DNA from: Bacteroidota bacterium
GTDB lineage: Bacteria > Bacteroidota > Bacteroidia > Chitinophagales > BACL12
DNA: 64,000 bases
Assembly: GCA_016718035.1 (NCBI GenBank)
Contig: JADKEK010000001.1
Location: forward strand, 992,001 to 1,056,000
Reading direction: 5' to 3'
Part shown: positions 20,306-30,262 of the stretch, piece after piece
Layout of the letters: every line of letters starts with the position of its first letter
How positions within the stretch are numbered: the first letter of the stretch is position 1
Translations under genes and position numbers: made by a program
The notes under the pieces: generated by a model
Databases searched by the model: none
Told to the model about the DNA's origin: nothing
What the model saw: only the letters and a program-made list of their open reading frames with translations

Positions 20306-20446
20306 TTTATGTGGTTGATTTGTTGCGGCGACATTTTTCGCTGCAATAAATGATATTGCCCCAGTTTTTTTCCCATTTTTTTCGCCAGGTAAATGGCAGG
20401 TTGCAAATAGGACACAATTTAGTGGGTAAGTGAATTTTTTTATGCC

Positions 20447-20758
20447 TCATTGATCTTCCAACTTCAGTTCTTCTCGGCGTTGTTTTATCAATTCATTTAC
20501 AATTAAGGTATCACCTTCGAGGTCAGATGTTACGGTTAATAATAATTGTTTCTTTTTATTTTCATAAAAGAATATTTCTTGGCCAATTTTTAATGAAACA
20601 CCACTGTTGGAAAATGGGGAAAGGTTGGGGTTCATTACAGATGGAATATTGAGTGGAATTGATTTTGCGCTGTTGTTGCGAAGTGTAAATGAAGTATAAT
20701 CTTTAGGGGATGAAGTAATGAGCATTAAACTCAGGAAGGTGGCGATTACTATTTGCAT
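20447..20758 (-). CDS. Small secreted hypothetical protein
   Basis: This 103-residue protein has a hydrophobic N-terminus (QIVIATFLSLMLIT) that could be a signal peptide. The rest has strands such as YTSFTLRNNSAKSIPLNIP and GQEIFFYENKKKQLLLTV, with a charged end. I do not recognise a family. It stands alone between the SDR pair and a repeat tract; the start ATG and length are reasonable for a real gene. Confidence 0.6.
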   Translation of the reverse strand: MQIVIATFLSLMLITSSPKDYTSFTLRNNSAKSIPLNIPSVMNPNLSPFSNSGVSLKIGQEIFFYENKKKQLLLTVTSDLEGDTLIVNELIKQRREELKLEDQ

Positions 20759-20837
20759 AATTAAGATTTGTTATAAAACATGAAGTGTTGTGAATTGTTC
20801 AAATAGATTTTTAGCGCGAGGTTATAATTGGGATATA

Positions 20838-21395
20838 GTGGTTAGAATGTAATTTGGATGACCAGCCGAAACCACGGAGGAAATGCAAAGGAAACAGCCC
20901 ACGGAGAACGCAAAGTTTTTATGGTGTGTATTAAACAGCGTCTTGGAATGGTGCTGCGGAATAGGTGATTTTACAAAGAAGGTAGTGGTTGGAATGTAAT
21001 TTGGATGAACAGCCGAAACCACGGAGGAAATGCAGAAGGAACAGCCCATGGAGGGCACAGAGTTTTTTTATGGTGTGTATTAAATAGCGTGTTGGAGTGG
21101 TGCTGCGGAATTAGAGATTTTGTTGAGCCGGTTTTTTATGGTGTGCGTCGGACAGAGTACTAAGTAAGGTGCTGCAGAATCAGAGATTTTGCAGAGCAAC
21201 CATCAACAATATCTCAAAATTAAATTTCATCTCAAATTCGGCTGTTTCCGCCCCGGCGGACGGTTCGCGCATTGGTATCCACTAACGCGGACGCTTCGCG
21301 CATCGGTACATTGGTACATCAAAGGGCTGTTCAATTAGCACATCAACGAATTAGCACATCAGCACATTAATCCGCCCCAGCGGACGCTACGCGCA
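20838..21395. repeat. Tandem copies of the CCGAAACCAC repeat followed by GC-rich palindromes
   Basis: Two and a half imperfect copies of a unit near 145 bp lie in a row: TTGGATGACCAGCCGAAACC near 20855, its like near 21001, and a partial third near 21128. Each full copy holds ACCACGGAGGAAATGC and TATGGTGTGTATTAAA. They are followed by simple strings on the theme TTAGCACATCAGCACA and two palindromes, TCCGCCCCGGCGGA at 21247 and a one-mismatch copy at 21371. No gene is supported; the 78-residue frame here (20822-21058) is built of the repeat. The tract ends where parC ends. Confidence 0.75.
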
Positions 21396-24050
21396 TCAAA
21401 AAAGCTTCGTCTGCTCCCCTTTATCCTTCCCCTTTTTTTCCTCTAAATCCCACTCCATTTGAGTGCCAATTTTTACATTCGATTTTTGGGTTTCGGGTTG
21501 AGATGATGATTCATCGTCAGTTGTTTCCCCTTTTTTTCCGGTTACTTTTTTGATTTCGTACTGACTCAATCTGTTGCCCTGACTTTTCCATCCTTTTATG
21601 TCGATGAAGTCAGCCACCTCAATTAATTCGGTAACCTCCTCTCCTTTTCTTCCTTTTACCAATACTAATTCTAAAACCGGGAATGGATGATTGGTTGCAT
21701 AATATAATTTGGAACCTGGTGATTCGGAAATGAATAAATATTTTTTATCAGGAACAATCGCTTCTATGTAAAAACGTTTTACATACATGTTTTTTTGAGC
21801 ATTGTCCCAATAAGCTGCAGAAATTACATCGTTCTCATTAAATTTCTCCACCATCATTACATCTCTCATCTCAAAACGATTGCTCAGTTCGAAATTCGTC
21901 AGCTCATAATTACCATCTTTGTAAACAACAATAATATTATCTCCGGTATCAAATTCCCCAAGATATCTTCCTCTAGAATCAATATTTAATCTGCCCACAG
22001 TTTCATCCAGCCAGATTTTTCTTCCACCTAAAGTTGAAGTTCCGCGTTCTTTTTGGACTGCTTTTCGCAATGCATATTTGGTAACGGTATTCCCCATGCT
22101 GGAGCGCCCTTTTACAGCGAGTTCACCAAAATCGAAATCGAATATTTTTATTTTGGCCTTAGCATTTGGGTGCAACTGAATATTGATAACTTCACTTTCG
22201 CTATTCGGATTGGCAGAAAAATACCATACTTTACTTTTCGGATTGCCTTGAGTAAGGTCGTATTCTTTATCACGAGTAATGGCTGTAACATTAAATCGTT
22301 TTGCAAAAGCTTTTCCTGTTTTGCTATCGGAATACAACATATGATAAGTCATACGTTCATCTTCTTTTTTCCAGACAGCAGCGTATAATATTTTTTTACC
22401 GATAAATACTTTATCCGCAATTCGCACCACTTTCATTTTACCATCATCAGTAAATGCGATAATATCATCTATATCGGAACAATCACAAATAAATTCATCT
22501 TTCTTCAAACCGAAACCGACAAAACCCTCTTCCCTGTTGACATACAGCTTAGCATTGTTGGCAACAACCGCTTTGGCTTCAATGGTATCGAATTTGCGGA
22601 TTTCCGATTTACGTTCGCGACCTTTGCCGTATTTTTTTAATAAATCTTCAAAATATTTTATCGCATAATCGGTGAGGTGACGAAGATTGTGTTTCACTTC
22701 TTTCATCTCATTTTCCAGTGCTCTTATATATTCATCCGCTTTAAATGCATCGAATTTGGAAATGCGTTTGATTTTAATTTCAGTAAGTCGAACAATATCT
22801 TCTTCAGTAACCTCACGCACCAACAATTTTTTAAATGGATTTAATCCTTTGTCGATGGTTTTAATTACCGCTTCCCAGGTTTCACATTCTTCAATGTCGC
22901 GGTAAATTCTATTTTCAATAAATATTTTTTCCAAAGAACTGAAATGCCATTTTTCGTTTAATTCGGCAAGTCGCAATTCCAGCTCCAGTTTAAGGAGGTT
23001 TTTCGTATTTTTTGTAGAACGGCGAAGAATTTCATCTACCGTTAAAAATAATGGTGTATCATCTTCAATAACACATGTAGACGGAGAAATAGAAATTTCA
23101 CAATCGGTAAATGCATACAAGGCATCTACAGTAACATCAGGCGAAACCCCTGCTGCTAATTCGATGGCAATTTCAACATTTGCCGCTGTATTATCCGTTA
23201 CTTTTTTAATTTTTATTTTCCCTTTGTCGTTGGCTTTAATAATAGAATCAATTAACGACGAAGTGGTGGTACCATATGGTATTTCTTTAATTAAAATTGT
23301 TTTTTTATCCGCCACTTCCATTTTTGCGCGGCAACGAATTTTGCTTCCTCTTTCTGCACTATTGTAATCGGTAACATCAATAAAACCGCCGTTTGCAAAA
23401 TCAGGTAATATTTTTGTTGGATTGCCTTTGAGTACTTCTATACTCGCTAATATCAATTCACAAAAATTATGGGTAAGAATTTTAGTAGATAAACCAACAG
23501 CAATACCCTCAACACCCATGGCAAGCACCAAAGGAAATTTCACCGGCAAAAAAACAGGTTCTGCTTTTCTGCCATCGTAACTCAATTGCCATTCGGTAGT
23601 TTCTTTATTAAAAACAACTTCCAACGCAAATTTCGACAAACGTGCTTCGATATAACGAGGTGCAGCTGCATCATCACCGGTTCTTACATCACCCCAGTTA
23701 CCCTGTGTTTCGATGAGCAAATCTTTTTGGCCCATATTCACAAGGGCATCACCAATTGCTGCATCACCATGTGGGTGATATTGCATGGTTTGACCAATCA
23801 CGTTGGCTACCTTGTGGAAACGACCGTCGTCCATTTCGCGCATGGCATGCAGGATGCGGCGCTGAACGGGTTTTACCCCATCGCGGATATCGGGCACGGC
23901 ACGTTCCAGGATGACATAACTCGCGTAGTCGAGAAACCAATCCTTATACATGCCTGAAACATGCGTTACACTCGTTTTAACCTGCGCAGGAGTAATATTC
24001 TCCGATTTTTCTATTTCCTCTTCGTTGTTGTCTGTCTTCTTCTTTGCCAT
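21396..24050 (-). CDS. parC: DNA topoisomerase IV subunit A
   Basis: This type IIA topoisomerase subunit of 884 residues (ATG at 24050, MAKKKTDNNEE) cuts and rejoins DNA. The catalytic Tyr is about Y133 in DDAAAPRYIEARLSK, and the site that sets quinolone response reads YHPHGDAAIGDALV, with Ala where E. coli GyrA has Ser83. The C-terminal half carries propeller-like blades (KGRSSMGN, QGNRLSQYEI). The opening YASYVILERAVPDIRDGVKP and the presence of parE 4 kb away favour ParC over GyrA. A frame extending to 24071 would add seven unlikely residues. It is intact, unlike parE and topA here. Confidence 0.9.
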   Translation of the reverse strand: MAKKKTDNNEEEIEKSENITPAQVKTSVTHVSGMYKDWFLDYASYVILERAVPDIRDGVKPVQRRILHAMREMDDGRFHKVANVIGQTMQYHPHGDAAIGDALVNMGQKDLLIETQGNWGDVRTGDDAAAPRYIEARLSKFALEVVFNKETTEWQLSYDGRKAEPVFLPVKFPLVLAMGVEGIAVGLSTKILTHNFCELILASIEVLKGNPTKILPDFANGGFIDVTDYNSAERGSKIRCRAKMEVADKKTILIKEIPYGTTTSSLIDSIIKANDKGKIKIKKVTDNTAANVEIAIELAAGVSPDVTVDALYAFTDCEISISPSTCVIEDDTPLFLTVDEILRRSTKNTKNLLKLELELRLAELNEKWHFSSLEKIFIENRIYRDIEECETWEAVIKTIDKGLNPFKKLLVREVTEEDIVRLTEIKIKRISKFDAFKADEYIRALENEMKEVKHNLRHLTDYAIKYFEDLLKKYGKGRERKSEIRKFDTIEAKAVVANNAKLYVNREEGFVGFGLKKDEFICDCSDIDDIIAFTDDGKMKVVRIADKVFIGKKILYAAVWKKEDERMTYHMLYSDSKTGKAFAKRFNVTAITRDKEYDLTQGNPKSKVWYFSANPNSESEVINIQLHPNAKAKIKIFDFDFGELAVKGRSSMGNTVTKYALRKAVQKERGTSTLGGRKIWLDETVGRLNIDSRGRYLGEFDTGDNIIVVYKDGNYELTNFELSNRFEMRDVMMVEKFNENDVISAAYWDNAQKNMYVKRFYIEAIVPDKKYLFISESPGSKLYYATNHPFPVLELVLVKGRKGEEVTELIEVADFIDIKGWKSQGNRLSQYEIKKVTGKKGETTDDESSSQPETQKSNVKIGTQMEWDLEEKKGKDKGEQTKLF

Positions 24051-24169
24051 TGCAATTAACGTAAACCCCAAAAGTAAACATTAGTAACAGAGCCTAAACC
24101 ACAAGTTTTCCACGTTATTTTTTGCACATGTAGGCTGGATTAAGTAACTTAACGTAGAAAATTTACCTT

Positions 24170-25315
24170 ATGCGCAAACTCACTGCCTACTCTACCTCAG
24201 CTGCTGCATTTATTGCCCTAACCAATGCCGCTCAGGGGCAAATTGTTTACCAAAACATAGATCCAGATTTGGTGACTGATGATGAACGTATTTTTTTAGA
24301 TGTAAATGCTGATGGAGAATTTGACATTTGGTTCGATTTATTTCACAGTGGATTTTTTGGTGCTCAATACACCTCTGCCTATGCAGGCAATCAAAATCCT
24401 TATGTGCAACTGGCTACCAACGGATTATTGCCCGGTGCTCAGGGTTTAAAGAATTTTGCGGAAGGTGAAATAATTGACAGCGCCGCCAACTGGGAAACAC
24501 CTGCGCCGTTTTTTGGCGATTTATTAGGGAGATTATTGTTTTTCGATTATTACAGTTGTGAAGATATGCTGGTATATTTTCCCTACGGTGAATTTGTGGA
24601 TGTCAGCAATGGGATTTTGGCATTCAAGATCGAAGATGCCGGTGAAAATTATTACGGATGGGTGCGACTTAGTGTACCACAATCTCCTGTGTGCCCCTTG
24701 CCCTTATATGATGCGCTCACCATTGTTGTGCATGATTATGCCATTCAAAATACGCCAAACGCACCAATAGCAGCCGGAATGGTGGGTTGCGACACGCCTG
24801 AAAATCCTGATGCAGAAGCTGCGGCAACTGCTATTAAGGTAAGCTGGGATGCAGCAGACGGAGCAACAGAATATAAAATTCAATATCGCCCTGTTGGAGC
24901 ACTTTCATGGGAAACAAAAACTGCATTGGCTCCCAAAACGGCACGCATTATAAAAGGTTTGGATTGTAATACCACTTATGAATATCAAATCGCAAGTATT
25001 TGTGATGGGATTGTTTCAGCTTTTACTTCTATTCAAACAATTTCTACCATTGATTGTAAAATTGGGGACATGCCGTTGACAGCATCATTGTTGATTTATC
25101 CAAATCCTGCAACAAATGTTATTACAATAAATATTGATGAGGATATTGTGGCGTATAATATTTCGGTAACGGACTTACAAGGTAATAAAGTGTTACAACG
25201 CAATTTGACAACAAACAGCATGGCTATCGATATTTCAGAGCTTGCAAACGGCACCTACCTCATAATAGCACAAACTTCGGAAGGCCTGCAACATGCTTAT
25301 TTTGTGAAACAATAA
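24170..25315 (+). CDS. Secreted protein with YGWVRL domain, fibronectin-like domain and T9SS type A domain
   Basis: This 381-residue protein has a signal region (RKLTAYSTSAAAFIALTNAAQG), a domain beginning IVYQNIDPDL and ending near YYGWVRLSV (about residues 25-185), a fibronectin type III-like domain (IKVSWDAADGATEYKIQYRP), and a sorting domain beginning YPNPATNVITINI. The first domain also occurs in the genes at 36271 and 60471; all three start with an AYS/WYS-containing leader. Function unknown; surface exposure is expected. It is divergent from parC, about 120 bp away. Confidence 0.85.
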   Translation: MRKLTAYSTSAAAFIALTNAAQGQIVYQNIDPDLVTDDERIFLDVNADGEFDIWFDLFHSGFFGAQYTSAYAGNQNPYVQLATNGLLPGAQGLKNFAEGEIIDSAANWETPAPFFGDLLGRLLFFDYYSCEDMLVYFPYGEFVDVSNGILAFKIEDAGENYYGWVRLSVPQSPVCPLPLYDALTIVVHDYAIQNTPNAPIAAGMVGCDTPENPDAEAAATAIKVSWDAADGATEYKIQYRPVGALSWETKTALAPKTARIIKGLDCNTTYEYQIASICDGIVSAFTSIQTISTIDCKIGDMPLTASLLIYPNPATNVITINIDEDIVAYNISVTDLQGNKVLQRNLTTNSMAIDISELANGTYLIIAQTSEGLQHAYFVKQ

Positions 25316-25483
25316 GCGTTTTAGCTAAACTGTTATCCCTACCATCAGCGTGATTAACTGTTTCTTTAATAAAAAAATTAGTTGCAACCCAACCCCGGCA
25401 TATTAATCTTCGTGTAGGTTATTGAAAGCAAATATTACGATTACCGCTTTCAACTATTTAATTAACCTTTAAATTTCAACACG

Positions 25484-25774
25484 ATGAACAGTAAACTGAG
25501 CAAGCTGTATGTTGTCCTTTTTCTCCTCTTAGGTTTTGCCTATGCGTCATGCGGTGATTTCCCATTTGGAGGATTTGATGATGTAGACCCCGATGTAACA
25601 GACACCATTTTTGATGACCCTACTGATTCGATTTGGGTTGACGATGAAGATACCACTGGAATAGACTGGCCGGATGATTCAACGGATATCGATTGGCCGG
25701 AAGACACCATCGACTGGCCTGAGGATTCTATATACTGGCCTGAAGATTCGGTTTATGAAGATTCAATTCCGTAA
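25484..25774 (+). CDS. Tiny acidic lipoprotein with DWPED repeats
   Basis: This 96-residue protein has a hydrophobic leader ending in FAYASCGD, a plausible lipoprotein signal with Cys as the acylated residue. The mature part is almost wholly Asp, Glu, Thr, Ser and Pro with repeated W-P-[ED]-[DS] units (IDWPDDSTDIDWPEDTIDWP and on), so it has a strong negative charge and evenly spaced Trp. No known family is recognised. It precedes a hairpin terminator and then the ECF sigma gene. Calcium or cation binding is conceivable but unsupported. Confidence 0.7.
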   Translation: MNSKLSKLYVVLFLLLGFAYASCGDFPFGGFDDVDPDVTDTIFDDPTDSIWVDDEDTTGIDWPDDSTDIDWPEDTIDWPEDSIYWPEDSVYEDSIP

Positions 25775-25786
25775 ATGCTGATAGGT

Positions 25787-25815
25787 TCCATCCTGTGCAA
25801 ATTGTGCAGGATGGA
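25787..25815 (+). terminator. Hairpin terminator after the acidic lipoprotein gene
   Basis: A 9-bp stem (TCCATCCTG with CAGGATGGA) with an 11-nt loop begins 12 bases after the stop codon and is followed by ATTTTGTATTT, fitting a Rho-independent terminator on the plus strand. Confidence 0.7.
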
Positions 25816-25936
25816 TTTTGTATTTACACTAATCATACATTGCTCAAGTTAAAAAATCGTGCACACCATAAAACAAATTCATAATGAGCGTATAACTTTA
25901 CCAATTAAAGACAACACATTTGTCTGTAGTCATAAC

Positions 25937-26488
25937 ATGGGCATAACGCCGGAATTATTAACCAAATCAGCAACGGGGAATAAACAAGCCCAATATTTAT
26001 TATACAAGCAGAGTTATAGCTTGTTGATGAGTATATGTGCTCGTTATGTCAAAAATTTTGATGATGCTATGGCTTTGCTGAATGAAGGTTTTCTAAAAAT
26101 TTTACTACACGCCGATAAGCGCAAAAGCAACGTGCCGCCAGAGTTGTGGATGCGCCGTATAATGATTAATACCATTATTGATGCGTATAGAAAAAACAAA
26201 CAATATAAAGAGCAAACTCAATTACAGGATTTTTCCGATCAAACTTTTGGAGATGTAAATAACGACTCCACCGAAAATGAATATGAACACCATATTCAAA
26301 GTGAAACATTACAACACATGTTGAATAAATTACCTGAAGTAACCGGTAAGGTATTTAACCTTTTTGCTATTGATGGGTTTACCCATAAAGAAATTGCTGA
26401 AATGCTTCAAATGAGCGAAGGCACCAGCAAATGGCATGTAAACAATGCCCGAACATTATTAAAACAAATGATAAACGAACTTGATTAA
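25937..26488 (+). CDS. ECF-family RNA polymerase sigma factor
   Basis: From the ATG at 25937 this is a 183-residue sigma-70-like factor. Region 2 includes LLMSICARYVKNFDDAMALLNEGFLKIL and ELWMRRIMINTIIDAYRKN; region 4 includes LPEVTGKVFNLFAIDGFTHKEIAEML and SEGTSKWHVNNARTLLKQ. An upstream in-frame GTG at 25859 would add 26 residues with little resemblance to the family. The next gene begins 11 bp downstream and encodes a single-span membrane protein, the usual place for its anti-sigma or partner. Confidence 0.88.
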   Translation: MGITPELLTKSATGNKQAQYLLYKQSYSLLMSICARYVKNFDDAMALLNEGFLKILLHADKRKSNVPPELWMRRIMINTIIDAYRKNKQYKEQTQLQDFSDQTFGDVNNDSTENEYEHHIQSETLQHMLNKLPEVTGKVFNLFAIDGFTHKEIAEMLQMSEGTSKWHVNNARTLLKQMINELD

Positions 26489-26499
26489 GTTTTTACGTT

Positions 26500-28107
26500 A
26501 TGTCAGATAAAAGGAACGATAACAACAAGCAAAATCCGATAGACAAAGTCTTTCGCGATGGTTTGCACGACCGTCCTTTTGAGTTTGATGAAAAATACTG
26601 GGAACAGGCACAAGGCACACTCAGTCAGTTTGATCAACTTAAAAAAAGCGGTAAAGGTGGCAACAGAGGTCTTTTCTGGATGCTTGGCGGAGCTCTTTTA
26701 GTTATCGGCTTTTTAGCCTGGTTTTTATTAAAACCGGAAACACAACCTATTGCATCAACAACATCAAATAATCAACAAAAAGAAGAAATAACAACTGAAA
26801 ATAAAACGACAGAAAATGTAATTGCGGAGAAAGCAGAATTACCACAACAACAGCAATCTCCTGTAATAAGTTCCCAAAATGATGAAAAAATTGAAAATAA
26901 ATCACAAGTAGCTGACAATCAATCAGATAAAATTGAAAATAAACAGCAAATTGCTGACAAGCAGTCCAAAAATGAGGGTTCTAAGGGGAAGAAAGACAAT
27001 CAGAACCCACCGGCAAATACAGGTTCCAAAAACAGTAATAAGGCAACAGACAATAACGATAAAACAACTGCTGCTAATAATACAACAAGTGATCGTGCAT
27101 CGAAACAAATTGATGTAAAACCCGAGGATAAGTTGGCATCAAACAACGATGTTGTACGAAAAAATGAAAATCAATCTATCGACCAAAATTTAGCCAACAA
27201 TGAAGTAACACCGAAGGAGGATATAATTAATAATGAAAACGAAAAAGCAGATGCAGGTGATGCCGCTAATAATAATTCCAATGATATTACTGCTGAAGAA
27301 AAAGCAATTATATCAATTGACAGCAATCAGATTACTACTTTAGAGAAATCAGATAGTACACAAAACAATGTTTCAACATCCAATAAAACACTTCCTAAAA
27401 AGTCGACCAACATTGATTTAAACTGGTATGGTGCTTTAAGTTTCGGTGCTGATTTTACGTCTACTGCTTTATCAAGTACCAATCCTTCATTAACCGATTG
27501 GGTTAATTATCGCACTGCAGGAGAAACATTAATTCCTACATTGGGGGTTTCATTCGAAGCGGGATTAAATATTAAACAATTTACCGTTGGCACCGGATTT
27601 AATTTGTATAATTATTCGAGTGAAGCTGATTATCAATTCACCACCATTACTGTTGACACTATTGTAGAATACATTTATGATACTTTAATGGTTGAAATAA
27701 TTGATTCGTTTTACATTATATCTAATGATACAGTTGAACAAAATTTTAGTGGGAATAACACCTTAAGTTATTGGGAGATTCCATTATTGGTTGGCTATCA
27801 GTTCAAAGCAGGCAATTGGCGTTTTGGATTAAGCACAGGTCCGTCGTTTGCGCAATTAAGCAACACCAAAATCACCTATCCGAATTATAGTCTGCAAACA
27901 ACAGAAACTTTGCAACCTGATTATTTCAAAAACAGTTATTTTAACTGGATAGCCAAACCATCGGTTACTTATATGTTTACCGACAATATTGGTTTTGGGA
28001 TAAATGGTATGTTCAGATGGAATTTAGGCTCAATTGTAGAGAATGCGGACATCCAACAACAATATTCAGGATATGGCATACAGGTTGGTTTGCGCGTTGA
28101 ATTTTAA
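26500..28107 (+). CDS. ECF-linked membrane protein with long low-complexity linker and C-terminal beta-barrel
   Basis: This 535-residue protein has a cytoplasmic N-terminal segment of about 60 residues (FEFDEKYWEQAQGTLSQFDQ), one membrane span (FWMLGGALLVIGFLAWFLL, residues 64-82), then about 220 residues rich in Asn, Lys, Gln, Glu and Asp, and a C-terminal region from about residue 305 (LNWYGALSFGADFTS) with barrel-like strands ending in VGLRVEF. This layout places the N-terminus with the sigma factor in the cytoplasm, the linker in the periplasm, and the C-terminus in the outer membrane. It lies 11 bp after the ECF gene. A regulatory role is inferred from context. Confidence 0.8.
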   Translation: MSDKRNDNNKQNPIDKVFRDGLHDRPFEFDEKYWEQAQGTLSQFDQLKKSGKGGNRGLFWMLGGALLVIGFLAWFLLKPETQPIASTTSNNQQKEEITTENKTTENVIAEKAELPQQQQSPVISSQNDEKIENKSQVADNQSDKIENKQQIADKQSKNEGSKGKKDNQNPPANTGSKNSNKATDNNDKTTAANNTTSDRASKQIDVKPEDKLASNNDVVRKNENQSIDQNLANNEVTPKEDIINNENEKADAGDAANNNSNDITAEEKAIISIDSNQITTLEKSDSTQNNVSTSNKTLPKKSTNIDLNWYGALSFGADFTSTALSSTNPSLTDWVNYRTAGETLIPTLGVSFEAGLNIKQFTVGTGFNLYNYSSEADYQFTTITVDTIVEYIYDTLMVEIIDSFYIISNDTVEQNFSGNNTLSYWEIPLLVGYQFKAGNWRFGLSTGPSFAQLSNTKITYPNYSLQTTETLQPDYFKNSYFNWIAKPSVTYMFTDNIGFGINGMFRWNLGSIVENADIQQQYSGYGIQVGLRVEF

Positions 28108-28170
28108 TAACGCATGGTGATGGCAAGCAAAATAATTAACCGGAAAAGTAGTTAAGAAAAACACTGCAAA

Positions 28171-30046
28171 TTAAACTTCGGCTACTACTTCAGCTTCTTC
28201 AATTACATCCTTTTCTACGCGAAGGTTTTTAATAATAAATCCCTGGCGTTCAGGTGTATTTTTTCCCATGTAATATTCTAAGGTGCTTTGAATAGTTTGT
28301 TCCTTCCCAATAATTACCGGCTCGAGACGAATGCTTTCACCAATAAATCCGCTGAACTCATCTGGAGAAATTTCACCCAAACCTTTGAAGCGCGTAATTT
28401 CCGGCTTGTTACCCAATTGGTTAACAGCATTTTGTTTTTCCGTTTCAGAATAACAATAAATGGTAGATTTTTTATTGCGCACACGGAATAATGGGTGTTT
28501 GCAAAATATACACGTGACCATTTTTTACCAAATCAGGGAAAAACTGTAAGAAGAAAGTGAGCAGTAATAAACGTATATGCATGCCATCCACATCGGCATC
28601 AGTTGCTATTACAATTTGGTTATAACGCAACCCTTCAATACCATCTTCAATATTGAGTGCATGTTGCAATAAATTAAATTCTTCGTTTTCATACACAATT
28701 TTTTTGGTAAGTCCGTATACATTAAGTGGCTTACCTTTCAACGAAAACACAGCTTGTGTTTCTACATCGCGGGCCTTAGTAATACTACCACTGGCGCTAT
28801 CCCCTTCTGTAATAAATAACGTAGAATTGATTGTTTTTTCGTGTTTATCTTCCCCTAAATGAAAGCGGCAATCGCGCAATTTTTTATTGTGCAAATTTGC
28901 TTTTTTGGCGCGTTCGTTCGCTAATTTTTTAATACCGGCTATATCTTTCCTTTCGCGTTCATTTTGAAGGATACGTTTAAGTAACGCATCGGCTGTTGCG
29001 GTGTTTTTATGGAGGTAATTATCAAGTTCTTTTTTAATAAAATCTACTACAAAACTTTTAACCGTAATGCCATCAGGAGCAATATTAATAGAACCAAGTT
29101 TAGTTTTTGTTTGCGATTCAAATACTGGTTCCTGCACACGAATGGCTAAAGCGCCAACAATAGCCTGACGGATATCGGAAGCATCAAAATCTTTTTTGTA
29201 AAACTCACGCACTGTTTTCACAATACCTTCGCGGAAAGCGGCTAAATGTGTTCCACCCTGGGTGGTAAACTGTCCGTTTACAAACGAATAATATTCTTCA
29301 CCATATTCATTATTATGTGTGAGCGACAATTCAATATCGTCCCCTTTTAAGTGAATAATCGGATAACGCAAATCATCTTCATTTGTTTTGCGTTTTAATA
29401 AATCGAGTAAGCCGTTTTGTGAGTAATATTTCTGACCGTTATAATGAATGGTTAAGCCGGCATTCAAAAACACATAATTCCACAACTGATTATCGAGGTA
29501 TTCCGGAATAAAATGAAAGTTTTTAAAAATAGTATTGTCCGGAATAAATGTTACTAATGTGCCATCCTTTTGGTCCGATTTAGATATCGCATTGTCTTTT
29601 CGTAAAATGCCTTTTTCGAATTCAGCCATTTTCGTTTTTCCTTCGCGGAATGCTTCAACACGAAAATAGTGGCTAAGTGCATTAACCGCTTTGGTACCTA
29701 CGCCATTTAACCCAACCGATTTTTGGAATGCAGCGGAATCGTATTTGGCACCTGTGTTCATCACGCTAACACATTCTATCACTTTTCCCAGCGGAATACC
29801 ACGTCCGTAATCGCGAACGGTAACTTTATAATCCTCAATTTCTACTTCAATTTTTTTGCCGTAACCCATCATGTATTCGTCGATGGCGTTATCGATAACC
29901 TCTTTTACAAGGATATAAATACCGTCATCTGGCGAAGAACCATCACCGAGTTTACCAATATACATCCCAGGACGCATGCGCATGTGCTCAATCCAGTCGA
30001 GGGTCCTGATATGATCTTCCGAATAATTATAATTGGTAGTAGCCAT
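28171..30046 (-). CDS. parE: DNA topoisomerase IV subunit B (frameshifted in this sequence)
   Basis: ATPase subunit of topoisomerase IV, about 624 residues from the ATG at 30046 (MATTNYNYSEDHIRTLDW). It shows the GHKL ATPase motifs EVIDNAIDEY, DYGRGIPLG and GLNGVGTKAVNAL, and the TOPRIM motifs FITEGDSASG and ATDADVDGMHIR. Near 28493 the frame ends early after YILQTP; reading one base less in the GGG at 28493-28495 continues into LFRVRNKKSTIYCYSETEK and a normal C-terminus (RFKGLGEISPDEF). The corrected gene is a whole number of codons. A housekeeping gene with one homopolymer insertion is most likely a sequence error. Partner of parC. Confidence 0.9.
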
Positions 30047-30262
30047 GGGGCGAAAATAGGAGATTTGGGCAGCATATATCAAAGATGATATGCACATCCT
30101 CCGGTTTGTACGTAGTAAAACCGCAATCGATTCATCAGCCTCCTATCGTAGCCATGCCTGTAAAACTTACCTAAAAGTCAAACCCATCCACCCGCAAGGG
30201 TGTAAGGGTGAATAATCATTCACCCCGACGTGAAGTATAATAGTACTACCAACCACTCACCA

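Noticed and set aside
20822..21058. 78-residue minus-strand frame with repeated peptide (CFLCISSVVSAGHPNYI)
   Set aside because: It is read from the tandem CCACGGAG repeat; the repeated peptide mirrors the DNA repeat.
30206..30225. 8-bp hairpin as terminator of the PIN-PhoH gene
   Set aside because: The stem is perfect (GGGTGAAT / ATTCACCC) but no T-tract follows it on the minus strand.
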